From contig NZ_SRLB01000015.1 in the NCBI RefSeq assembly GCF_004745635.1, forward strand, positions 124,001-188,000: DNA of 64,000 nucleotides, in the 5' to 3' direction. Positions 30,515 through 38,864 of the stretch are shown here, in pieces (positions within the stretch are counted from its first letter, which is position 1; each line of letters opens with the position of its first letter). The notes under the pieces are model-generated. The model worked only from the letters and a program-made list of their open reading frames with translations, had not been told where the DNA came from and made no database searches. The position numbers and the translations under genes are program-made. This DNA comes from Methylobacterium nonmethylotrophicum (GTDB lineage: Bacteria > Pseudomonadota > Alphaproteobacteria > Rhizobiales > Beijerinckiaceae).

Positions 30515-33016
30515 GTGACCAGCACCATCATCCGGACCGCGTTCGCGGCCGGCGGCCTCGTCGCGGGGGCGAGCCTCGCCGCACAGGCCCAGTCGATCGA
30601 GGCGCGGGTGCCCAACCTGCAGGCCGTCGACGGGCCGGTCTCGGTCACGGCGAGCGGCGCCACCATCGTCAACCAGGGCCTCCAGGGCGTGGCCCGCCTG
30701 TCGGCGACCACCCGGGACTTCCTCGGCGACACGCTCGGCTCGTTCTCCTCGCTCGCCGTCGACCTCTCGACCTGGCGGCGCAACGGCGACACCTATACGG
30801 GCACGCTCTACACGCTGCCGGACCGCGGCTACAACAACCCGGATGGCGGCCTGTTCAGCGACTATGCCGGCCGCCTCAACCGCTTCACCTTGAGCTTCAC
30901 GCCCTACACGGGCAGCGCCGCCCTGCCGCAGGCGACGGGCTCGCAGCGCCAGATCACCCTGACGCCGGACAGCGGCATCGTGCTCACCGATGCCAGGGGC
31001 CAGCGCTTCAGCGGCCTCGATCCGGGCGCCGGCACCACGACGCAGGCAGGCTCCGTGCTGCCCTCGGCCGCCACCGGCCCGAGCGCCGGGCGCATCAGCC
31101 TCGACGCCGAGGGCCTGGCGCGGCGCCTCGACGGCTCGTTCTACGTCAGCGACGAGTACGGCCCGACCATCTACTACTTCAGCCGCGACGGCCGGCTGCA
31201 GGGCCTGATCGGCATCCCGGCGGCGCTCCAGCCGGTGACGAACGGGCAGCTCAACTTCAACTCGCTCAACCCGCCCGATACGGGCCGGCGCAACAACCAG
31301 GGCCTCGAGGCGCTGGCGCTCACGCCCGACGGGCGCGGCCTCGTCACCATCCTGCAGAGCGCGACGCTGCAGGATTCGGGCCCGAACCAGCAGCAGCGCG
31401 CCAACACCCGCATCCTCTACTACGACATCTCCGGCACCCCGACGCCGGCGGCGCCGACCCGCGAATACGTGCTGCAGCTGCCGGTCTACCAGCAGAACGG
31501 CAACGGCACCGCGTCGAACCGCACCGCGGCTCAGAGCGAGATGCTGGCGCTCAACGACACCCAGTTCCTGGTCCTGTCGCGCGACTCGAACGGGCTGGGC
31601 ACCGGCACCACCACGCCGATCGTCTACAAGAGCGTGCTCCTCGTCGACACCGCGAGCGCGACCAACATCGCCGGCAGCGCCTATGACGGCACGACGCCGC
31701 TCGCGCCGAACGGCAGCTTGCGCGCCGGCATCACCCCGGTGCAGACCACCGAGGTCGTCAACATCCTCAACCCGGTGCAGCTCAACCGCTTCGGGATGAA
31801 CCTGACCACCAGCCCGGCGACCCAGACCACGCTGTCCGAGAAGTGGGAGGCGATGGGGCTCGTGCCGGTGCTGAGCGAGCGGGCGCCCAACGACTACTTC
31901 CTGCTCGTCGGCAACGACAACGACTTCCTGACCCGCCAGGGCGTCATCAACGGCCAGGCCTACGACGCCGGCATCACCAACGACAGCGTCATCCTGGCCT
32001 ACCGGCTGACCCTGCCCACTTACGTCGATCCGCTCTCGCTCGCCGTGATGAAGGCGACGGCGCCGACGGTGCTGCAGAGCCTCGGCGCCGGCGCGCTCGG
32101 CGTCGCGGCCTCCGCGACGCGCAGCGTGCAGGACCACCTCTCGGCCCTGCGCCGCGGCGCCGGCCTGCCGGGCCCGGCGGCCTGGGGCACCGGCGGCCCG
32201 GCGCTCTGGGTCGGAGGCGATTTCGTCTTCGCCGACCTGCCGCGCAACGGCGGCCTCACGGTCGAGCGCACCATCGCGCAGGGCTCGGCCGGCTTCGACC
32301 TGCCGCTCACCGGCCCGTGGCGGGCCGGCCTCGCGGTCGGCGGGGGTGGCGGCTCGCTCTCCCGCGGCCAGGGCTTCCGCCAGGACCAGAGCGCCTTCAC
32401 GGTCGCGGCCTATGGCGGCTATTACGGCCCTGCCTTCTATGCGCACGCCATCGTCGGCGGCGCGCCGCTCATCGACTTCTCGGACATCCGCCGCCCGGCC
32501 GCCTACGGCCTGACCGCCGACGCCAAGGCCTCCGGCTCGGCGCTGGCCCTCGACGGCGAGGCCGGCCTGATCCTCGACCGCGACGCGGTCCGGCTGACGC
32601 CGTTCGCAGGCCTCTCCCACCTCTCGGCCCGGATCGGCGGCTTCACCGAGCAGGGGGCGGCGGGCAACAACGTGGCCTATGGCGGCCTCAGCGTGCTCCA
32701 GACCACCGCCCGCTTCGGCGCCGAACTCGCCTATACCGGGTTCGGCGGCGTCATCCCGTCGGTGCGGGCGGCCTACAATCTCGGCCTCGGGCCGCAGCAG
32801 AGCGGCGGCCTCTTCCGCCTGGCCAGCGTCCAGAGCCCGCTGGCGGTGGCCACCGCCGCGATCCCCTTCCTCACATCCGACTTCGTCACCGCCGGCTTCG
32901 GCCTCCAGGGCAGCCTGACCGACCGCCTCGGCTGGCGGGTGGACTACCAGGCCGCGATCGGCACCCGGGCCGGGGTGGCGCACGGGGTCACGGCGGGGCT
33001 GCGGTATCAGTTCTGA
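30515..33016 (+). CDS. Autotransporter with esterase-like-activity-of-phytase passenger domain
   Basis: An 833-residue outer-membrane protein starting at GTG 30515. The signal peptide covers about residues 1-26 (FAAGGLVAGASLAAQAQS). Residues about 55-530 match the esterase-like-of-phytase beta-propeller family: YTLPDRGYNNPDGGLFSDYA with GRLNRF, GLARRLDGSFYVSDEYGPTI, and LVLSRDSNGLGTG and FLLVGNDNDFLTRQG. From about residue 557 a C-terminal autotransporter beta-barrel begins (ALWVGGDFVFADLP) with alternating strands and the canonical aromatic end GLRYQF. The passenger is probably surface-displayed and hydrolyses phosphoesters or esters. An inverted repeat follows 41 bp after the stop. Confidence 0.85.
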   Translation: MTSTIIRTAFAAGGLVAGASLAAQAQSIEARVPNLQAVDGPVSVTASGATIVNQGLQGVARLSATTRDFLGDTLGSFSSLAVDLSTWRRNGDTYTGTLYTLPDRGYNNPDGGLFSDYAGRLNRFTLSFTPYTGSAALPQATGSQRQITLTPDSGIVLTDARGQRFSGLDPGAGTTTQAGSVLPSAATGPSAGRISLDAEGLARRLDGSFYVSDEYGPTIYYFSRDGRLQGLIGIPAALQPVTNGQLNFNSLNPPDTGRRNNQGLEALALTPDGRGLVTILQSATLQDSGPNQQQRANTRILYYDISGTPTPAAPTREYVLQLPVYQQNGNGTASNRTAAQSEMLALNDTQFLVLSRDSNGLGTGTTTPIVYKSVLLVDTASATNIAGSAYDGTTPLAPNGSLRAGITPVQTTEVVNILNPVQLNRFGMNLTTSPATQTTLSEKWEAMGLVPVLSERAPNDYFLLVGNDNDFLTRQGVINGQAYDAGITNDSVILAYRLTLPTYVDPLSLAVMKATAPTVLQSLGAGALGVAASATRSVQDHLSALRRGAGLPGPAAWGTGGPALWVGGDFVFADLPRNGGLTVERTIAQGSAGFDLPLTGPWRAGLAVGGGGGSLSRGQGFRQDQSAFTVAAYGGYYGPAFYAHAIVGGAPLIDFSDIRRPAAYGLTADAKASGSALALDGEAGLILDRDAVRLTPFAGLSHLSARIGGFTEQGAAGNNVAYGGLSVLQTTARFGAELAYTGFGGVIPSVRAAYNLGLGPQQSGGLFRLASVQSPLAVATAAIPFLTSDFVTAGFGLQGSLTDRLGWRVDYQAAIGTRAGVAHGVTAGLRYQF

Positions 33017-33057
33017 GCGTCTGTCCGAGACAGTCGAAGAAACTGACATCCTTCATC

Positions 33058-33197
33058 GTCATTCCGGGGCCGCGCAGCAGAACCCAGGATCCATAACCGC
33101 CGACGTTACAGCACGAAGCGGAACACCGAACGCCTCATTCTTCAATATCAGCGTTTATGGATCCCGGGTTATCGCCGTCGGCGAGCCCCGGAATGAC
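33058..33197. repeat. 140-bp imperfect inverted repeat
   Basis: The outer arms GTCATTCCGGGGC (33058-33070) and GCCCCGGAATGAC (33185-33197) are perfect complements. The inner arms around AACCCAGGATCCATAA (33081-33096) and TTATGGATCCCGGGTT (33155-33170) differ at one position. The loop is AT-richer than the surroundings. This matches a widespread class of intergenic palindromic repeats in Hyphomicrobiales. It lies between convergent genes and may also stop transcription. Confidence 0.85.
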
Positions 33198-33272
33198 GCG
33201 GAGACTCGAATTTCTGCACATATAGTCTTCCAGGCTTCGGCAAGCCCGATGCCCGTCGGAGACCGCGCTGTC

Positions 33273-34274
33273 TTACCCCCGCCCTCCGAACCGGTCCCAC
33301 CACGCTCCTTGCGCCCCCGCCACCGGCAGGGCGCTCGCATGGTAGACGCCGAGCGCCACCGCCCGCGCCAGCACCCGCGCCGCCGCGTCGCCCAGCCGCG
33401 CGAGGTCGCCGACCGGGTCGGTGAGCGGCACCGTGCCGGTGGCGGCGGCGAAGACGAGGTCGCCGTCGAGGGGGGTGTGGGCCGGCACGATCGCCCGGGC
33501 GAGGCCGTCCTGCGCCATCACGGCGAGGCGGCGGGCTTCCGCCTTGGTCAGGCGGGCGTCGGTGGCGACGACCGCGAGCGTGGTGTTGGCGCCGGGCATC
33601 GGCTTCATCGGCCAGGCGAAGGCGTCGGGCGGGATCGTCCGCGCCGGCCCCAGGCCCCCGAACTCGTCGCCGACCTCGAAGGGCGCGGCCCAGAAATGCG
33701 GCCCGTCCCCGACCGTGACCCGCCCGAGCGCGTTCACCGCCACCAGGGCGGCGACGCGGGCAGCCGTACCCTCGACCGGGGCGCTGGCGCTGCCCAGGCC
33801 CCCCTTGAGGGTCGCGGTGCGGGCCCCGAGCCCGGCCCCGACCGAGCCCATCGCCACCGGCCCGGCGCTGGCGCTCGCCGCGGCGGCGTAGCCGAGGTCG
33901 CGGTAGGGCGACAAGGAGCCCCAGTCCTTGTCGCCGCCGTTGAGGAGGTCGAACAGGATCGCCGCCGGCACGATCGGCACCCGGGCCGGGCCGACCGCGA
34001 AGCCCCGTCCCGTCTCGGCGAGCCGGGCGACGACGCCGGAGGCGGCGTCGAGCCCGAAGACCGAGCCGCCGGAGAGGACGAGGGCGTCGATCCCCGGCAC
34101 CGTGCGCTCGGGATCGAGGAGGTCGGTCTCCCGGGTGCCGGGCCCGCCGCCCCGGATGTCGACCGCGGCGACCGTGGGCGCGTCGAACAGGATCGCGGTG
34201 ACGCCGGAGAGCGCGCGGGTGTCCTCGGCGTGGCCGACGCGGATGCCCGCGATGTCGGTGAGGCTGCCGCTCAC
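33273..34274 (-). CDS. P1 family peptidase (DmpA-like, S58)
   Basis: A 333-residue protein of the self-processing L-aminopeptidase/D-esterase family. Recognisable: GSLTDIAGIRVGHAEDTRAL with SGVTAILFD at the start, LSGGSVFGLDAASGVVARL, and GPVAMGSVGAGLGARTATLK, where autocleavage in the family frees a Ser or equivalent nucleophile; GANTTLAVVATDARLTKAEA follows. The start is GTG 34274, which overlaps the ccmH stop (GTGA), so it is translated from the ccm message. A functional link to cytochrome c maturation is not known; the substrate is unclear. Confidence 0.88.
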   Translation of the reverse strand: MSGSLTDIAGIRVGHAEDTRALSGVTAILFDAPTVAAVDIRGGGPGTRETDLLDPERTVPGIDALVLSGGSVFGLDAASGVVARLAETGRGFAVGPARVPIVPAAILFDLLNGGDKDWGSLSPYRDLGYAAAASASAGPVAMGSVGAGLGARTATLKGGLGSASAPVEGTAARVAALVAVNALGRVTVGDGPHFWAAPFEVGDEFGGLGPARTIPPDAFAWPMKPMPGANTTLAVVATDARLTKAEARRLAVMAQDGLARAIVPAHTPLDGDLVFAAATGTVPLTDPVGDLARLGDAAARVLARAVALGVYHASALPVAGAQGAWWDRFGGRG

Positions 34275-34738
34275 CGCGGCCCGGCCCGGCGCATCAGGTC
34301 GGCGACCGCGGCTTCCTCGGCGGCCGAGAGCGCGCGGGGCGGGGCGGGCTTGCGACGCCGGGCGGCGACGAAGAGCGCGAGGCCGCCGAGGCCGACCACG
34401 AGCGCAGGCGTGAGCCACAGGAAGGCGGTGTGCCAGGCCAGCACCGGGCGCAGCAGCACGAACTCGCCGTAGCGCTGAACCACGTAATCGACCACCGCGC
34501 CGTCGCTGTCGCCCTGACGCAGGCGCTCGCGCACGATCAGCCGCAGGTCGCGGGCGAGCGGCGCGTCGGAATCGTCGATCGACTGGTTCTGGCAGACGAG
34601 GCAGCGCAGGCCGGCCGAGATCGACCGGGCCCGCGATTCGAGGCCCGGATCCTTCATCACCTCCTCGGGCTGCACCGCGCCGGCGGCGGCCGGCATCAGC
34701 AGTGCCAGGGCGAGAAGGGCGGAACGGAGCGCGCGCAT
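34271..34738 (-). CDS. ccmH: Cytochrome c-type biogenesis protein CcmH
   Basis: A 155-residue periplasm-facing thiol oxidoreductase that reduces apocytochrome c CxxCH cysteines before heme ligation. A signal peptide or anchor (LRSALLALALLMPAAAGAV) is followed by the diagnostic LRCLVCQNQSI motif with Cys46 and Cys49, then VVDYVVQRYGEFVLLRPVL and one C-terminal membrane helix (FLWLTPALVVGLGGLALFV). This is the short CcmH/CycL form; the TPR part is the separate ccmI gene. The gap to ccmF is 17 bp. Confidence 0.95.
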   Translation of the reverse strand: MRALRSALLALALLMPAAAGAVQPEEVMKDPGLESRARSISAGLRCLVCQNQSIDDSDAPLARDLRLIVRERLRQGDSDGAVVDYVVQRYGEFVLLRPVLAWHTAFLWLTPALVVGLGGLALFVAARRRKPAPPRALSAAEEAAVADLMRRAGPR

Positions 34739-34755
34739 CGGGGCTACTGATCGTC

Positions 34756-36786
34756 CTACTCTGCAGGGACCGAGTGGGGCGGCACCGGGCCGGCCGCGTC
34801 GCGGGCCGCGGGCTTGAGCGCCGGGGCGCCGACCCGGAAGCGCCGGTCGGTGAGGGAGAGGCCGCCGCCGAGCGCCATCACCACGGCGCCGAGCCAGATC
34901 AGCAGCACCAGGGGCTTGTAGTAGAGGCGGATGCCGACGCTGCCGTCGGCCCCGGTCTCGCCGACGCTGGCATAGACCTGGCTCGCCCCGACCGTCAGGA
35001 GGCCGGCCTCGCTGACCGACATGTTGCGCGAGGCGTAGAAGCGCTTGCCCGGCTGGAGCACGCCGACCGGGTCGCCGCCCTCGCGGATGGTCAGGTGGGC
35101 CACGGTCTCGGTGTAGTTCGGACCGGTGCGGGGCAGGACACCCTCCAGCACCGCGACGTAGGGGCCGGCGCGCAGCTCCCCGCCGCGGGGCAGGGTGGCG
35201 AGGGATTCGACGCTCCAGGCCTGCGCCGCGATGCCGATCACCGTGACGCCGACGCCGGCATGCGCCAGCGCGGTGCCCCAAGCCGAGCGCGGCAGGCCGG
35301 CGGCGCGGCGAAGCGACAGACTGAGGGTCTTGCCCTTGGCCCGGGTGACGATCTCGAGGGCGGCGCCCAGGATCAGGTAGGCGCCGAGCCCGATGCCGAG
35401 CGGCGCCCCGACCGGCCCGCCCCAGGTGACGGCGATCGCGATCAGGGTCACAGCCAGCGCGAGCGCGAAGCCGACGAACAGCCGCTGGCTCGCCGCCGCG
35501 AGGTCGCCGCGCTTCCAGGAGAGCGTCTGGCCGAACGGCACCACGAGGAGCAGCGGCACCGCGAGCGGCAGGAAGGTCAGGTTGAAGAAGGGCGGCCCGA
35601 CCGAGATCTTTTCCCCCGTCAGCGATTCCAGCGCCAGGGGATAGAGCGTGCCGACGAGCACGGTGGCGCAGGCCGCCGACAGGAAGAGGTTGTTCATCAC
35701 CAGCGCCCCCTCGCGGGAGATCGGCGCGAACAGGCCGCCCTGGCGCAAGGTGGGCGCGCGCCAGGCGTAGAGCGCCAGCGACCCGCCGATGAACAGCACC
35801 AGGATGCCGAGGATGAAGGTGCCCCGCGCCGGATCGGTGGCGAAGGTGTGGACCGAGGTGAGTACGCCGGAGCGCACCAGGAAGGTGCCGAGCAGCGACA
35901 GCGAGAAGGTCAGGATGGCCAGCAGCACCGTCCAGACCTTGAGGGCGTCGCGCTTCTCCATCACGACGGTGGAGTGGACGAGCGCCGTGCCGGCGAGCCA
36001 CGGCATCAGCGAGGCGTTCTCGACCGGATCCCAGAACCACCAGCCGCCCCAGCCGAGCTCGTAATAGGCCCAGTACGAGCCCATGGCGATGCCGACGGTG
36101 AGGAAGCACCAGGCCGCCAGGGTCCAGGGCCGCACGGCGCGAGCCCAGGCGGCGTCGATCCTCCCCTCGATCAGGGCCGCGATGGCGAACGCGAAGGTGA
36201 TCGAGAAGCCGACATAGCCGAGATAGAGCAGCGGCGGATGGATCGCGAGGCCCGGATCCTGGAGCAGCGGGTTGAGGTCGCGCCCCTCCATCGGGGCCGG
36301 GTTCAGCCGGGCGAACGGGTTCGAGGTCGTCAGGATGAAGAGCAGGAACACCGCCGTGATCGCGGCCTGCACGCCGAGCGTGTTGGCCCGCAGGGTCGGC
36401 GGCACGGCATTGCGGGCGAGCGCCACCACGGCGCCGAACAGCGCCAGGATCAGCACCCAGAGCATCATCGAGCCCTCGTGGTTCCCCCAGACGCCGGAGA
36501 TCTTGTAGATCAGCGGCTTCATCGAGTGCGAGTTCTCGACGACGTTCTGGACCGAGAAGTCCGAGGTGACGTGGGCGTAGGTGAGCGCCGCGAAGGCGAA
36601 GGCGATGCACGCGAAGGTGGCGAGCGCGGCCGGCACCGCGACGCCGCGCAGGACCGGGTCGCCGGCGCGGCTCGCCCAGACCGGCATCACCATCTGCGTC
36701 AGCGACAGGGCGAGCGCCAGGGCGAGGGCGTAGTGACCAACCTCGATCAGCACCAGGGCGACCTTTCGGTAAGCGTTTAAGTCCAT
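34756..36786 (-). CDS. ccmF: Heme lyase subunit CcmF
   Basis: A 676-residue multi-pass inner-membrane protein of the cytochrome c heme-ligation complex. The tryptophan-rich WWD domain is intact in YELGWGGWWFWDPVENASLM; heme-ligand-type His sites appear in LAIHPPLLYLGYVGF, SVHTFATDP and GTALVHSTVV. The periplasmic C-terminal region ends with IRLYYKPLVLLIWLGAVVM, the usual final helix. ATG 36786 (MDLNAYRKVALVLIEVGHYA) fits the family start with a slightly long N-terminus. It lies 135 bp downstream of ccmE. Confidence 0.95.
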   Translation of the reverse strand: MDLNAYRKVALVLIEVGHYALALALALSLTQMVMPVWASRAGDPVLRGVAVPAALATFACIAFAFAALTYAHVTSDFSVQNVVENSHSMKPLIYKISGVWGNHEGSMMLWVLILALFGAVVALARNAVPPTLRANTLGVQAAITAVFLLFILTTSNPFARLNPAPMEGRDLNPLLQDPGLAIHPPLLYLGYVGFSITFAFAIAALIEGRIDAAWARAVRPWTLAAWCFLTVGIAMGSYWAYYELGWGGWWFWDPVENASLMPWLAGTALVHSTVVMEKRDALKVWTVLLAILTFSLSLLGTFLVRSGVLTSVHTFATDPARGTFILGILVLFIGGSLALYAWRAPTLRQGGLFAPISREGALVMNNLFLSAACATVLVGTLYPLALESLTGEKISVGPPFFNLTFLPLAVPLLLVVPFGQTLSWKRGDLAAASQRLFVGFALALAVTLIAIAVTWGGPVGAPLGIGLGAYLILGAALEIVTRAKGKTLSLSLRRAAGLPRSAWGTALAHAGVGVTVIGIAAQAWSVESLATLPRGGELRAGPYVAVLEGVLPRTGPNYTETVAHLTIREGGDPVGVLQPGKRFYASRNMSVSEAGLLTVGASQVYASVGETGADGSVGIRLYYKPLVLLIWLGAVVMALGGGLSLTDRRFRVGAPALKPAARDAAGPVPPHSVPAE

Positions 36787-36921
36787 CGGGACGGGAGATC
36801 GGTCGACGGCCCTCCCGGCCCGGCCTCCTGCCGCGGCGGATCGCGGCGGCATCGTAATCCGCTTCGTCCTGTGCGCCGCCAAGACCTTCCGCCGCAAGAC
36901 CTTCCGCCGCACGGGGCGGGA

Positions 36922-37422
36922 CTATTTCACCGCCGTGCGCGAGACCGGTCCGGGCTGCCCTTGTCCGGGCTGCCCTTGCGCCGCCGCGCCGCCCTCCTGC
37001 CAGCGCCCCTGCGCCTTGAGGGCGTCCGCGACCTCCCGCGGCATGTAGGTCTCGTCGTGCTTGGCCAGCACCGTGTCGGCGCGGAAGGTCCCGTCCGGCT
37101 CCAGCACGCCCTCGGTCACCACGCCCTGGCCCTCGCGGAAGAGGTCGGGCAGCAGGCCGCGGTAGCGCACCGCCACCGTCGAGCCGGTATCGGTGACGCT
37201 GAACGCGACCTTGCCGTCGGCCTCGCGCTTGAGCGAGCCGGCCTCGACCAGGCCGCCGAGGCGGAAGCGCGTGCCCGGCGCGACCTTCTGGCTCGCGACC
37301 TCGGTGGGCGAGCGGAAGAACACGATGGTGTCGCGCATCGCCGAGAGGACGAGCCCGAGAGCGGCGGCCAGCACGACGCCGCAGACGAGGATGAGGACGG
37401 AACGGCGGCGCCGGCGCGTCAT
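36922..37422 (-). CDS. ccmE: Heme chaperone CcmE
   Basis: A 166-residue periplasmic heme chaperone with one N-terminal membrane anchor (SVLILVCGVVLAAALGLVL). The covalent heme-binding His is H122 in VLAKHDETYMP with the following Tyr126. The OB-fold core FRLGGLVEAGSLKR, VRYRGLLPDLFREGQGVV and EGVLEPDGTFRADTV is typical. The C-terminal tail is a Gln/Gly/Pro repeat (QGQPGQGQPG) of no known role. It is separated from ccmI by a 197-bp gap containing a solo repeat hairpin. Confidence 0.95.
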   Translation of the reverse strand: MTRRRRRSVLILVCGVVLAAALGLVLSAMRDTIVFFRSPTEVASQKVAPGTRFRLGGLVEAGSLKREADGKVAFSVTDTGSTVAVRYRGLLPDLFREGQGVVTEGVLEPDGTFRADTVLAKHDETYMPREVADALKAQGRWQEGGAAAQGQPGQGQPGPVSRTAVK

Positions 37423-37568
37423 GGCGGGGATCTTACGGCCAGCGATGGGGGAGGGGGGTGGCGAGGGGCATGAGAGGCGTCTCCCGGGGGTGGCCGGCGC
37501 GGGACCGGCTCTGTTGGTTGTCTATCTATAGCAGAGCTTTGGCGGCGCGGCAGGGTGAGGCGCACCCG

Positions 37569-37596
37569 AACCCTCCCCCGCAGAGGGGGGAGGGTT
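37569..37596. repeat. Solo terminal hairpin of the 189-bp repeat family
   Basis: This is the 28-bp unit that begins AACCCTCCCCCGCAG and ends GGAGGGTT. It is identical in type to the ends of the two 189-bp copies at 10176-10364 and 53394-53582. It stands alone between ccmI and ccmE and may form an mRNA hairpin there. Confidence 0.75.
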
Positions 37597-37619
37597 CATG
37601 CGCTCGTCCGCCGCGATCC

Positions 37620-38771
37620 TCAAGGCGCCGCCTTCGCACCCGCCGCCTCGCCCAGTCCCGTCTCCCGCGCCACCTCCTCCACCGGCGCGAGCCGGCCCGC
37701 ATCCCCGCCGAGGGCGGTGCGCGCCTGCGCCAGAGCCGCTTCCGCCTTCGGCCGCTCGCCCAGCACCATGAAGGAGCGCACCAGCCGGGCCCATTCCTCC
37801 GGCGTGCCGCCCTTCTCGGCGAGGCGCTGGGCCAGACCCTCGACCATGCCGCGGATCATCCCGCGCTGCTCCTCGCCGATGGCGGGACCGGTGGCCGGCG
37901 CGGCCGCGGGCGCGGTGCCGTCGAGGCGCGCGAGGCTGTCCCGCACCATCGGCAGCCAGGGCGCCTCGGGCGGGGCCGCGGCGGCCATCGCCGCGTAGCG
38001 GGTGCGGGCCTCACCGCGGTTGCCGTCCTGCTCGGCGGCGCGGGCGAGGTAGAACTGGGGCTTGACCGCCTTGGAATCCTGCTTGAGCGCCCGCTCGAAG
38101 GCGTCGCGGGCCTTGGAGGACACGACGCCGTCGCCCGCCGCCACCAGGGCCTCGCCGTAATCGGCGAGCCGCCCGGGATCGTCGCCGAGGATCCGCAGGG
38201 AATTCTCGTAGGCCTTGATCGCGTCCTCGACGCGGCCGAGGCGCAGGTAGACCGGGGCCAGCACCGTCCAGCCGCGGCCGTCCTCCGGCGCCTTGGCGAG
38301 ATGGGCCTCGATCTGCGTCACCGCCGCCGCGAGGTCGTTGCCGGCCGCCCGCGCATGGGCCAGGCGCTCGGCCTGCGGCTGGGCCGGCAGGTCCGGCGAG
38401 CCGTATAGGCCGTAGATGAGGAGCGCGACGAGCGGCACCGTCGAGAGGGCGAAGGCGGAGGCCGCGCGGCGGCGGCGCAGGGCCGGCTCGCCGAAAGCCC
38501 CGGCCGGCCGGCCGGGCTCGCGGCTCGCCCGCAGGAGGCGGCGCGCGGCTTCCGCCCGCGCGGCCTCGGCCTCAGGCTCGGCCAGGAGCCCGCGGGCGGC
38601 GTCGCGGTCGATCTCGCGCAGCTGGTCGCGGTAGAAGCCGGTCTCGGTGGCGATCCGCGCCTCGCCCTCCGGCACGGCCGCCGCCAGCGCCGGGCGGCGC
38701 GACATCGGCCACAGCAGGGCGAGCACCGCCAGGCCGGTCATGAGCGCGAAGATGAACCAGATCGCCGTCAT
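37620..38771 (-). CDS. ccmI: Cytochrome c biogenesis factor CcmI (TPR protein)
   Basis: A 383-residue apocytochrome c chaperone. The N-terminal anchor MTAIWFIFALMTGLAVLALL is followed by a charged leucine-zipper-like cytoplasmic loop with FYRDQLREIDRDAARGLLAE (family signature), a second membrane helix (AFALSTVPLVALLIYGLYG), and TPR repeats including DGRGWTVLAPVYLRLGRVED with AIKAYENSL, and VKPQFYLARAAEQDGN. The tail after about residue 290 is Ala/Pro-rich. It heads the ccm group in this window; ccmABCDG are not here and must lie elsewhere. Confidence 0.92.
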   Translation of the reverse strand: MTAIWFIFALMTGLAVLALLWPMSRRPALAAAVPEGEARIATETGFYRDQLREIDRDAARGLLAEPEAEAARAEAARRLLRASREPGRPAGAFGEPALRRRRAASAFALSTVPLVALLIYGLYGSPDLPAQPQAERLAHARAAGNDLAAAVTQIEAHLAKAPEDGRGWTVLAPVYLRLGRVEDAIKAYENSLRILGDDPGRLADYGEALVAAGDGVVSSKARDAFERALKQDSKAVKPQFYLARAAEQDGNRGEARTRYAAMAAAAPPEAPWLPMVRDSLARLDGTAPAAAPATGPAIGEEQRGMIRGMVEGLAQRLAEKGGTPEEWARLVRSFMVLGERPKAEAALAQARTALGGDAGRLAPVEEVARETGLGEAAGAKAAP

Positions 38772-38864
38772 GCCACTTCTGTATCGCCCGGGCCGGAGCG
38801 ACACGATTCGCCGACGTGGCGACACGGTGTCACGCGCCGGCCATCCCGGACCCTGCCCGCCCCT

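Noticed and set aside
26487..30518. A plus-strand open frame of 1343 codons opposite the cyclase, kinase and Rdx genes
   Set aside because: It is the antisense shadow of well-supported minus-strand genes; composition is Arg/Gly/Ala/His-rich without domains, as usual in GC-rich DNA.
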